Below, in pieces: positions 18,584 to 27,279 of a DNA stretch of 64,000 bases (within the stretch, counting starts at the first letter, position 1; each line of letters starts with the position of its first letter). Origin of the DNA: Legionella yabuuchiae (GTDB lineage Bacteria > Pseudomonadota > Gammaproteobacteria > Legionellales > Legionellaceae); contig NZ_CAAAIW010000014.1 in assembly GCF_900640115.1 (NCBI RefSeq), positions 1 to 64,000 on the forward strand, in the 5' to 3' direction. The notes under the pieces were generated by a model that worked only from the letters and a program-made list of their open reading frames with translations, was not told the DNA's origin and searched no databases. Position numbers and translations under genes: made by a program.

Positions 18584-19897
18584 TTGATGAATAACAAACC
18601 CAGCTTTAAAGAAGCCTTTTTTGTTTTTCTACAAATTGCAGCTTATAGCTTTGGTGGCCCTGCTAATCAAATTGCTGTTATGCATCGCTTAGTGGTTGAG
18701 GAAAAACAATGGATTAATGAAAAAAAGTTCTTAAATGCTCTAAATTACTGCATGTTGTTACCAGGACCTGAAGCGCATCAATTGATCATTTATATAGGTT
18801 GGTTGTTGCACGACGTTCGAGGTGGGGTGGTCGCTGGAGTATTATTTGTATTACCAGGATTTTTGTCGATTCTTATACTTAGCATCCTATATGTCAATTA
18901 TCAATCAACCGACTTAGTGCACATCCTATTTTATGGCATTAAACCGGCCGTTATTGCAATTGTTTTAAGCGCCCTTCTTCGTATCAGCCAAAAGTCATTA
19001 ACATCTAAAGGTCATCACATTATTGCTTTACTCGCATTTATAGCTCTTTTTTTTCTTAACATTCCTTTTCCTATCATTATCCTGAGTGCTGCGTTAATAG
19101 GTTACCTACTAAATCGATACGATCTGGCCTTCGGTGTTGATAACGACAAGTCGCTTGATCAAGATGTTCAGGCCATTTCATTTTCGCCAGTGCAGTTGAT
19201 AAAAACTTGCAGTATTTGGCTAACCATTTGGTTCCTACCTGTTTTTTTAATTATTTTCATAACAGGAATACATCATGTATTCACTCAAGAAGCACTCCTG
19301 TTCAGTAAAACGGCAATATTAAGTTTTGGCGGCGCTTATGCGGTTTTGTCTTATATTGCTCAACAAGCCGTACAAACATATGGTTGGTTAAAACCCGTTG
19401 AAATGCTGGATGGATTAGGAATGGCTGAGACAACACCTGGCCCCCTAATTCAAGTCGTTCAGTTTGTTGGGTTTTTGGCTGCCTACCGCTATGCTGGTGG
19501 AATGAACCCATTACTGGCAGGAATACTCGGTTCCATCATCACGACATGGGTTACTTTTACTCCTTCATTTTTATGGATATTTTCTGGTGCGCCCTATATT
19601 GAACAACTAAGAAATATACAGGCGCTTCATGGTATATTAACCGCTATTACAGCGGCAATTGTTGGTGTTATTCTTAACCTTTCGCTGTGGTTTGCTATCA
19701 ATACTTTATTTGGTAAAGTTGATAAAATTCAAATATTTATCTTAGATACTTATCAACCCATCTGGTCTACCTTCGACTATGGTTCGGCGTTTATTATGCT
19801 GATTGCTTTAATACTCGCGTTCCGCTATAAGGCAGGCATAGTTCTGATTTTACTTACCGGCATCATACTCGGAAGCATTGTCAATTATGTGTTTTAA
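18584..19897 (+). CDS. chrA: Chromate transporter, ChrA family
   Basis: 437 residues with two homologous CHR halves. The first begins FLQIAAYSFGGPANQIAVMH and contains LLPGPEAHQL. The second contains KTAILSFGGAYAVLSYIAQQ and the AETTPGPLIQVVQFVGF block. There are about ten to twelve hydrophobic helices. Members export chromate or related oxyanions across the inner membrane; several close paralogues have unknown substrates, so chromate resistance is inferred from the family only. No RBS of note precedes the ATG. Confidence 0.88.
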   Translation: MMNNKPSFKEAFFVFLQIAAYSFGGPANQIAVMHRLVVEEKQWINEKKFLNALNYCMLLPGPEAHQLIIYIGWLLHDVRGGVVAGVLFVLPGFLSILILSILYVNYQSTDLVHILFYGIKPAVIAIVLSALLRISQKSLTSKGHHIIALLAFIALFFLNIPFPIIILSAALIGYLLNRYDLAFGVDNDKSLDQDVQAISFSPVQLIKTCSIWLTIWFLPVFLIIFITGIHHVFTQEALLFSKTAILSFGGAYAVLSYIAQQAVQTYGWLKPVEMLDGLGMAETTPGPLIQVVQFVGFLAAYRYAGGMNPLLAGILGSIITTWVTFTPSFLWIFSGAPYIEQLRNIQALHGILTAITAAIVGVILNLSLWFAINTLFGKVDKIQIFILDTYQPIWSTFDYGSAFIMLIALILAFRYKAGIVLILLTGIILGSIVNYVF

Positions 19898-19971
19898 TAG
19901 AATCGGACAGCGTTTTTCTTTACTGAAAAATTAGGAGAAAAAGAAAAACTTACCCCTGAACGTATTCCAAT

Positions 19972-21087
19972 TTAATGGTTCACGTTCACATTTTGACTCT
20001 TATCCATAGGTCCTGTAAATTCAAACAGCTTAGCTTCACTAAATGCATCTTTAATATTACCCACTAATTTATAATTATCCTGCAACGTTACTTTCATAAC
20101 CTTGGCCCCATTGGAAAAATCCAGCTCTTTAAACTCCACCCAAACACTGCTTGGTAAATTAGATTGCTGATAGTAATAAGTTTTACTGGTGTTATCGGCT
20201 ATGGATTGCCATATCGTTGGTGAAATATTAGGAACTTTGGCATCAACCTTTCCCTGAGGTTGGGCAGTGTTTCTCATAACGGCCATCACGTCCGTCACTG
20301 CTTTTATATTATTATCTGGCGTGGGTATTTGATCCACATAATAACTGGCTCTCACATATCTATCCGAAGCTCTTACTGTTCCTGGTAACATATTTTCACC
20401 GCCGACTATTTCCCAATAGGTATTTAATGCCAACTGTTGAGAATATATTGGTGAGTTCGTCATTACTTTATATTGTTTACCGTGATGAATTACTAACTTT
20501 CCATTTAAGTATTCAAAAATTGCTGAGTCACCCGTTGAATCGGATAAAGAGAAATGCAGCGTAGGAGGCTTGGGATCAGCGCCAGGAATAGGAGAGGATA
20601 CAACTTCGATTCTAGAATCTTTCATCGCTTGAACGGCTTCCGAAACACTTGCAAAGTTATCTAATAAATATTGTACATATCCCGCCCATGATAAGCCGGG
20701 GTTATTAATATCACGTTGACCAAATTTCGTTTCACCCAAATATAACGCGTTTACAGCCAGTCCTTGTTCATTCATTCCATCTGCGACAGCTTTATCGAAC
20801 CCTGTAACGACAACACTTCCATATTTTGATATCCATTCCAAAGAATTTTGACCAGCAGCACCATTGCGCTTAAGACCCCGGGGTAAAATCCATAAGCTTG
20901 CATCCAGTGATTCAAACCAGTCCATGTTTCTACCAGTAATCACAAATTGCCCATCAGGGGAAGTATAGACAGCACGGGTGCAGGCTGTTGCAGGTTGTAT
21001 GGCCATTAAATTAATGGAGAGGACACTTGCTGTACTCACTAAAACAGCAATCAATTTTTCCTGGAATTTAAACACAACACGCTCCAT
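19972..21087 (-). CDS. Secreted linear-amide C-N hydrolase (choloylglycine hydrolase family)
   Basis: 371 residues. The signal peptide spans about 1-35 (FQEKLIAVLVSTASVLSINL, cleaved near ATA-C). The new N-terminus is the nucleophile Cys of CTRAVYTSPDGQFVITGRN, followed by MDWFE, the hallmark of penicillin V acylases and bile-salt hydrolases. Later family blocks are VVVTGFDKAVADGMNEQGL, and MTNSPIYSQQLALNTYWE with the oxyanion Asn. The start is ATG at 21087. The enzyme is periplasmic or secreted; the natural amide substrate is unknown, and acyl-homoserine lactones or bile salts are possibilities within the family. Confidence 0.9.
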   Translation of the reverse strand: MERVVFKFQEKLIAVLVSTASVLSINLMAIQPATACTRAVYTSPDGQFVITGRNMDWFESLDASLWILPRGLKRNGAAGQNSLEWISKYGSVVVTGFDKAVADGMNEQGLAVNALYLGETKFGQRDINNPGLSWAGYVQYLLDNFASVSEAVQAMKDSRIEVVSSPIPGADPKPPTLHFSLSDSTGDSAIFEYLNGKLVIHHGKQYKVMTNSPIYSQQLALNTYWEIVGGENMLPGTVRASDRYVRASYYVDQIPTPDNNIKAVTDVMAVMRNTAQPQGKVDAKVPNISPTIWQSIADNTSKTYYYQQSNLPSSVWVEFKELDFSNGAKVMKVTLQDNYKLVGNIKDAFSEAKLFEFTGPMDKSQNVNVNH

Positions 21088-21172
21088 GTGATTCGTTTTA
21101 AAAGGTTATTGTTAATGTAACAGATAATTTAGACTTTACATATCACAAGATCAACCTTTGAATAAGGAATAC

Positions 21173-21211
21173 CTCTGTACGGTACGTTTTCAAAAATCGT
21201 ACCGTACAGAG
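21173..21211. repeat. Perfect 14-bp palindrome, hairpin
   Basis: CTCTGTACGGTACG pairs with CGTACCGTACAGAG across 11 bases (TTTTCAAAAAT), with extra T:A pairing in the loop. It lies upstream of the choloylglycine-hydrolase gene (minus) in a 530-base gene-free interval. It shares the CTCTGTAC/GTACAGAG end with the palindrome 260 bases away. Confidence 0.7.
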
Positions 21212-21461
21212 AAGAAATACTGTTTTTAAAAGGAAAAGTTAATCCATTTCGACTTGTATACCAGGAGTTATCATTTTTCTTTTATTTTATCGCGTCCAGG
21301 TAGATAAAACATATACTGTATGAAGATTGCTCAATACGGGTAGTACTGGGGCACAAAGTTGGGTTTAATTTCCGTATTCCGCAAGCTTCATACAGGCTAA
21401 GCTTGCTAAATTTGTCATGCTCAGTATTTTTGATCATCGTTCACTAGTTATGAGGATTGAG

Positions 21462-21497
21462 CTCTGTACATGACAAAAAAACCTGTCATGTACAGAG
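21462..21497. repeat. Palindrome CTCTGTACATGACA, repeat copy A
   Basis: Perfect 14-bp stem, CTCTGTACATGACA / TGTCATGTACAGAG, around an A-rich 8-base loop. The left 28 bases recur near 43431. It lies just past the 3' end of the 1192-residue gene, so it could terminate that transcript, although a T tract is lacking. The remaining bases of 21088-21614 contain no gene I can support. Confidence 0.65.
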
Positions 21498-21614
21498 AGG
21501 ATTGAGTCTTTTATCTTCTCTTAAACCTTTTTTACAAAATAGTTTAAATGCCTCCGCAATGATCTGCTTCCCTGAAAAACATCATTTCTCAATGCATTTT
21601 TGTCGTGATCTTTA

Positions 21615-24600
21615 TCATGACAACCCATGTGTAGGGGCTGTAGATGGTGGACTTGGTTGCGCATGAACTATGCGACCATCTGGCTGAGGAAAGAATGTTC
21701 CTCGAGTAAACAAAGAAGTGGGTGGCGTAGATGATACGGGCATCCGCAATGGTGAAGGCGCTTTAGGCTGCCAGTATGAACGCGTGCACTCATAAACAAG
21801 CTTTAGCAATGGAAATTTTTTAAAATCAATTTTAACGTGACGCTCTAAATGATCTTGCCACTGTTTTATCATCTCGTGATGCTGATGATTTTTTGGCGTT
21901 AAACAATACCAAGGGGTCTGCTGTAACGGGTAATCCGGCTGGCAACGTTTTACTTGATGCATTAACGTTAAAACAAGTAGGTATAAAGACACATAGGGAT
22001 CATAATCTTTACGTGCTCTTTCATTCTCTTGAAGCAGATACTCAAGCTGCTGACTTTGATCAATCAATGGCAAAAAATCTTTTGCTCTTATATGACATAA
22101 TACCGGTAAAACACAACAATCAATAAACTCTTTTAAGGCTCTGCTTAACCCATAGCGGGCGAGAATTATCTCCATTTTGGTAATGAATGATCGCCGGTGA
22201 AATACTGCTTTTTTATTCTCTTCTAAATAATTATGCAACATGGCTGACAGAAGCGTATTATTATTATCAAACAAGCACTTCAAGGAGGCATTCAATTGCT
22301 GACCAAACCGCTTATGTGGTGACGCTAAATGAGCATTAATTAACCGCAATATACGTGGCGGATCAGATAAAAATATCTCTGCTGGATTGGCTTCATTATA
22401 TAAATAAGGATTTATATCAAGTTCATCTTTGCGCTCATAAGCCCCTAAACTATCAACGATAGGATAGCTTTCTTGATTTTCTTTGCCACAAATCACATGC
22501 ATCGTGGTACCTAAGAAATCTCTGCTTTTAGCGTCTTCGGCTAAAGCATCCAAGACACTTTGATTCGGAAGTATCTTTTTAGATACGATATCCAATTCAA
22601 TGTATGACACGACCGTTGCGTCACTACCATCCTCTGATTTTTCAAACTCTTCGATAATCACCCTTAACAGAGAATGATCCTGATTACCTTGTGTGGATAC
22701 TTTTTCCAAGCCAAGTTTAAATAAGAACCGCTGTAATTGGTTTAAATCAACATTGAATAGAATACAATCTAAATCCGTTAGTTTTTGATGTTCAATTAAC
22801 TTCAAAATTGAACTACCCGTCAAAATTAAAGGCATACCCAAATGCTCCAGAATACTAGAGCAAAGCGTTTTAAAAGGTTTAGGCAGCGCTTGTTTTTGTA
22901 GCCAATATTTTGTTTGCGATCCGTATAATTGTTGACACTCCTTGGCAATACGTTCCTGGTCATCAATTACATAACACCATAATTTTTCTTTCTCCGGAAT
23001 GGCTGCTGGCTCAGAATTTGCCTGTTCTATAGCCAACACAGTTGTTGATGCAGCAGGGTTGAGCATCTTCTCAGCACCAGACGCGCGAGCAGCTATCTCA
23101 TCCTCCTGGGAAATAGTAACGTCATCAGAGGATGGTTGTTCAGAAGAGATAGCCGCAGCCGCAGCAGCATCTCGCTTAGAATCTGCTTTTCTACGGTGTT
23201 TCTTTTTGAATCTAGGCAATGACATACTACTTTTTTGATCGCTATGAGTGTCTTTAGCGCGGATAAGTTGGGACTCTAATGCATGCTGATAAGCTAAATA
23301 GCTCTCAAACTGTATTAAATTTTTAATTTGTTCTCGTTCATCATCTGAAATATTCAGCTCGTTAAAAATGTTGGATAGCATAAAATACAGATCAATCAAT
23401 TCTTTATGCCTTTCCTCACCAATATGACTTTCTAGCCCTTCACAAAATGGCTCAAGCGATGAATATAAAACCCCAAGAAAAACGTGTTTAAAATAATCTG
23501 TTGCGGCTGGATTTAACATTAACCCACTAAAAAGAGTTGATATTGCTTTTAAATTTTCAAAGTGCTTTTTATCTGGCAAGGTTTTTCTGATACTAAGTGC
23601 ATGCAGAAAATCGATTAACTCAAGAAACGAAGAAAATGGACGCTTTAATTCTTTAGGCATTTTTATTTTCATTTCATTCATTTCTTGTTTAATGAATGAT
23701 TGAAATAATGGCCATGTATCCATCCGCTCTATTTTGAGCAAATAAATTGCAATAAAAAAACAAAATTTATAAGTCAACAAATCGAGGTTGTGCTTATTGA
23801 ATAAATTATCTTGATATATAGGTTTATCCTCGACACTCAACGTTTGTTCAAAATCCTGGAGACCGTTTTTTATGTTTTTTGCTAGCCAGTGCAGTATCTT
23901 TAAATGATAAACAGAGCGCTCTGATAAAAGAGCTTGTCCCCCGAATAAACGCTGTATCATATTTTGCATAGTATCAACCACATCAAGCACTTGATAGAGC
24001 ACTCCTAACGGTCCATGCTGATATAGTAGATGAAGTAAAGACGGGACAATCGCTGGATATTTACTTAATAAGTTCATGGGAATGCTTTTTGGCAGTAAAA
24101 ACATTCGTCCATAACTATTGGCAAGTTGACTTGGTGAGTAATGAAGAAATGGGTGCTGAAAGCCATTATGCGTCAATCTGTTCATCATATCATTTAACAC
24201 AAGATAAAAAGCTGAGATGCGATCATTATCTAAGGTGGGGATACTTGTCTCATATTGGTTAAAAGCATCAATAATCTTTGCAACCATTGCCAACTGATAC
24301 ACATTAAAAATTGCTTTGCCATTTAAATAATTACTGTTTACAACAGAAAAGTTTCTTAATATCAACCAATGTTCAGTCAATAAATCTAAATGCAGCAACA
24401 TAGGCCGCGGCTCAGGAGTCTCAATTAATTTAGTTTTGCTATTAAGTAGAAGTAGTAATTCATTTTGTACGGCTTTATATTTACAATGGGAAAGAATTTT
24501 TAAGGCAAGGATACTGTGTAAACTCACCAATAAATAATGTCTTGTCCATCTAAGAGATTGACCAATAGTTGAAAAATCTGATTCCTCAATATACCTTCTA

Positions 24601-25193
24601 ATCAAAAAAGGCGTATTAAGCGACGTATTATTTAAATTTTTAATCGCGAATTGATAGACAAAAAACCTTACCCCATTATCTTTAGTTTGCCCATGTGTGT
24701 ACGCCGTATTAAACAAAAATGTTTTAAATGTTGAGAAATCGGTTGTATCTATATCTTGGGGCGGGGGTTCTATTTCTGCAAAAATACATATTAACGCATC
24801 ATAACAAACCAATTGATTTAGAAACTCATATAATAATTCGGTGTCATTTTTTTGCATTTCTTGCAACAAGCAGAACAGTCGCTTGAAGAGAGCGCGCTTT
24901 TTGTGTTGGTAATCTGGAAAAAATTCAATGGACGACCCAACATTAATACGAAAAACGCTTAAATAATTGTACATCGCGATGATGAGTTGCCAAATTTTTT
25001 CTATTGGCATATCGCTCTGTTTACTGGTTTTTTTTATATCAATAAAAGATTGTGAGAGAGGAGGCAAAACCACCTGGGTTGGCTCTTCAGTTTTAGAAGC
25101 GGCGATTATTTGTTGCAAAAGCCTTGCAATATCTAGTATTAAATGAGTGGTTATATTCCGTTGCTCATCGGTCAGTCTTAACGATTCAAACAT
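21615..25193 (-). CDS. Giant protein with class II CCA-enzyme/poly(A)-polymerase-like domain
   Basis: 1192 residues. Residues 1-650 are helical with no recognised family. A basic patch, RFKKKHRRKADSKR (661-674), could be a nuclear signal, and a low-complexity Ala/Ser/Glu linker follows. Residues about 775-1060 match class II nucleotidyltransferases. The head motif has G793-S-S and D807-L-D809 (LILTGSSILKL, LTDLDCILF), with a third acidic strand at SYIELDIV (Asp868). A motif like the family's RRDFxxNA is present as AEDAKSRDFLGTTMH (891-893), and DPPRILRLI (944-952) matches the DPxRxLR neck. The tail is Pro/Ser-rich. It is about three times the usual 400 residues. It may add nucleotides to RNA, possibly host RNA. 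No partner genes are seen; the neighbours are other effector candidates. Confidence 0.7.
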   Translation of the reverse strand: MFESLRLTDEQRNITTHLILDIARLLQQIIAASKTEEPTQVVLPPLSQSFIDIKKTSKQSDMPIEKIWQLIIAMYNYLSVFRINVGSSIEFFPDYQHKKRALFKRLFCLLQEMQKNDTELLYEFLNQLVCYDALICIFAEIEPPPQDIDTTDFSTFKTFLFNTAYTHGQTKDNGVRFFVYQFAIKNLNNTSLNTPFLIRRYIEESDFSTIGQSLRWTRHYLLVSLHSILALKILSHCKYKAVQNELLLLLNSKTKLIETPEPRPMLLHLDLLTEHWLILRNFSVVNSNYLNGKAIFNVYQLAMVAKIIDAFNQYETSIPTLDNDRISAFYLVLNDMMNRLTHNGFQHPFLHYSPSQLANSYGRMFLLPKSIPMNLLSKYPAIVPSLLHLLYQHGPLGVLYQVLDVVDTMQNMIQRLFGGQALLSERSVYHLKILHWLAKNIKNGLQDFEQTLSVEDKPIYQDNLFNKHNLDLLTYKFCFFIAIYLLKIERMDTWPLFQSFIKQEMNEMKIKMPKELKRPFSSFLELIDFLHALSIRKTLPDKKHFENLKAISTLFSGLMLNPAATDYFKHVFLGVLYSSLEPFCEGLESHIGEERHKELIDLYFMLSNIFNELNISDDEREQIKNLIQFESYLAYQHALESQLIRAKDTHSDQKSSMSLPRFKKKHRRKADSKRDAAAAAAISSEQPSSDDVTISQEDEIAARASGAEKMLNPAASTTVLAIEQANSEPAAIPEKEKLWCYVIDDQERIAKECQQLYGSQTKYWLQKQALPKPFKTLCSSILEHLGMPLILTGSSILKLIEHQKLTDLDCILFNVDLNQLQRFLFKLGLEKVSTQGNQDHSLLRVIIEEFEKSEDGSDATVVSYIELDIVSKKILPNQSVLDALAEDAKSRDFLGTTMHVICGKENQESYPIVDSLGAYERKDELDINPYLYNEANPAEIFLSDPPRILRLINAHLASPHKRFGQQLNASLKCLFDNNNTLLSAMLHNYLEENKKAVFHRRSFITKMEIILARYGLSRALKEFIDCCVLPVLCHIRAKDFLPLIDQSQQLEYLLQENERARKDYDPYVSLYLLVLTLMHQVKRCQPDYPLQQTPWYCLTPKNHQHHEMIKQWQDHLERHVKIDFKKFPLLKLVYECTRSYWQPKAPSPLRMPVSSTPPTSLFTRGTFFPQPDGRIVHAQPSPPSTAPTHGLS

Positions 25194-25401
25194 TTACTTC
25201 GCAAACAAATACAAAAAAGAACAATTATACCTTATTTTAAACAAACCTTAAACTGCACAGACGAGTAAACTCGCGGGTTACGCATAATAAGCGTTAAAAT
25301 AACGTTACGGTGTAGCCTCTAGAAATTCACTGTATAATTGCTAAATGAACTTATGTTTGAACACTGTTATTAGAAACAAACAAAAACCTCGAGAGATAAT
25401 T

Positions 25402-25872
25402 GTGCGCCTAAAACACTGGATAAAACTGATTTTCTGGATAGCTCTTTTTCAACTCATAGGATTTTTATTGGGGATATTAACGCAAGCTAACCTCCATCCA
25501 TGGTATGAGAGTCTTCATAAGTCGTCCTTAACACCTCCGGGCGTAGTATTTTCTATTGCTTGGGCTGTTTTGTATATCCTGCTCGCACTCATTGCTTGGA
25601 TTTTATCAAATCAGGATAAAGAATCATTTAAACCAGTCAAGTATCTGTTTGCGTTGCAAATGTTGATGAATTGGACTTGGACAATGCTTTTCTTTCAATT
25701 CCACTGGTTAGCATTTAGTGCCGCTTGGCTTATTGTCTTAACCTTCATCAACTGTATTTTGATGGTGAACGGTATGAACAAGCACAAAATCGTTGGTTTG
25801 TTATTAATTCCATATGTACTCTGGCTTATGTTTGCATCTTATCTCAATCTATTTATCGCTCTCACGAACTAA
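25402..25872 (+). CDS. tspO: TspO/MBR tryptophan-rich sensory protein
   Basis: 156 residues from the GTG at 25402, five hydrophobic helices. Family signatures are WYESLHKSSLTPPGVVFSIA, WAVLYILLALIAW, and MLMNWTWTMLFFQFHW. TspO binds porphyrins and cholesterol-like ligands in the membrane and tunes stress responses. The frame is open back to an ATG at 25345, but a TATAAT element at 25333-25338 would place transcription start close to that ATG, so the GTG behind GAGAGATAATT is preferred and gives the usual family length. Confidence 0.85.
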   Translation: MRLKHWIKLIFWIALFQLIGFLLGILTQANLHPWYESLHKSSLTPPGVVFSIAWAVLYILLALIAWILSNQDKESFKPVKYLFALQMLMNWTWTMLFFQFHWLAFSAAWLIVLTFINCILMVNGMNKHKIVGLLLIPYVLWLMFASYLNLFIALTN

Positions 25873-26012
25873 AAAAATGACGAGGCTTATCGCCCCTGCT
25901 GATTGTTGCTTGTAACGAGCTACAGAAATCGGGCATTTCTTGATTAATAAATAGCTTGAACGAAAAGAACATTTTTGTTAGTTTTACCCAACTTATCAAA
26001 TTATATTCATTT

Positions 26013-27116
26013 ATGTTTAAAACAAAAGATCTCAATAAGCTCAACGATTTTTTCGATAAGACGCCAATATTAGTGGATGGCTATCAAGCGGAAATGGTCG
26101 AACAAACGGGCAACAATTGCAAACTGATAGCTATTTATAATGCACTTCAAGTGTTATTAAAACAAAAATATCCACATTTATCTGATAGAAAAATTCAAGC
26201 ACTCCACGCTAGACGACTTTATACGTTAGATAAGATGACGATGTTAGATCACAAAACCGATATGTCCCAATTAGCCATTGCAAATCGGCAGGGTTCTCTG
26301 ATTGGTGAGTTATATGGAATAGAAGCAATCGAAGGAATATTAAAAGCAAACATGTTAAATCCTAATTGCTTAAGTTTTGACAGTAAAGCTGCCTATGCAG
26401 AAGGACTAAAATCCCAACTAAAAGATCATAACTTACCCGCAATAGTTTTTTTTGATGCAGGATTTGACAAATTCTCCAGCCCTGCCTTTTATAAAGGCAA
26501 AAGAGAACATGGGGCTGTTGCACTAGGATATGGAGAAAAGGATGGCAAGACATGCATTGTATTATTTCATAGAAATCAATACATTGTTGTTTCTTTTGAT
26601 TTATTGGTCGATTCAACATTTCAATTACAAGAACATTGTCCAGAAAGGTTCTATCGCTTTTGGCAATTTAAACAAAAAGAACCTCAAAACATTCAAATGC
26701 TCAAACTTTACAAAGACCTACACGCCGAAGTGCCTCCTTTGATTGAAAAAAAACAAAAGAGTCTTATTCGACTTCAAGCAAGGTATATTGTCAATAAAAG
26801 TTTAATTAATGCATTAGAAATATTGGGTGAAACTCCGTCGCCATACTATGAAAAACTTAGTACAAACCAATCAAAAACAGAAAAGAAAATCAATAAAACA
26901 AGGCTATGGCTAGATACATGGATTCCAGCAAATAGCGCAGCCCCAAGAGCGTTTGATGATAGCTATGTGTTAAGCGGCTTGGTTTCTATTAACCCAAAAA
27001 AACATACTCCATTACGCGCAACTTTTTTCGCGCCAAAAAATCCAAAAGCGATAGCGACCAAAAGTTCTTCGGATCCTGCACTGAGTTCGCAACCGCCAAC
27101 TCAGAGAACATTTTAA
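26013..27116 (+). CDS. Possible papain-like cysteine protease effector
   Basis: 367 residues from the ATG at 26013 (MFKTKDLNKLNDFF); a TTG at 25956 would add 19. No family is certain. A pattern suggestive of a papain-like fold is visible: Cys36 at the start of a helix (TGNNCKLIAIYNALQVLL), then His166 beginning a strand (REHGAVALGYG), then a further strand with Asn (VLFHRNQYIVVS). The C-terminal 60 residues are basic and Ser/Pro-rich (ATFFAPKNPKAIATK), typical of a secretion tail. It lies among effector-like genes and converges with the helicase gene. The catalytic assignment is inference. Confidence 0.5.
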   Translation: MFKTKDLNKLNDFFDKTPILVDGYQAEMVEQTGNNCKLIAIYNALQVLLKQKYPHLSDRKIQALHARRLYTLDKMTMLDHKTDMSQLAIANRQGSLIGELYGIEAIEGILKANMLNPNCLSFDSKAAYAEGLKSQLKDHNLPAIVFFDAGFDKFSSPAFYKGKREHGAVALGYGEKDGKTCIVLFHRNQYIVVSFDLLVDSTFQLQEHCPERFYRFWQFKQKEPQNIQMLKLYKDLHAEVPPLIEKKQKSLIRLQARYIVNKSLINALEILGETPSPYYEKLSTNQSKTEKKINKTRLWLDTWIPANSAAPRAFDDSYVLSGLVSINPKKHTPLRATFFAPKNPKAIATKSSSDPALSSQPPTQRTF

Positions 27117-27279
27117 CGAACTGAGAAAGAGTCGCCGCTTGAGAGCTTGCAGTAGCTCAAACTTTATCTGACCGTTGCCAGTTTTTCAGAAGTATCTTTT
27201 AGGTCAAATTCAGTTGATCAATTTTCCTTCCAGATTTATTTGCCATCAATCTATACCCGCAGTGTCTATTGCCGTATTG

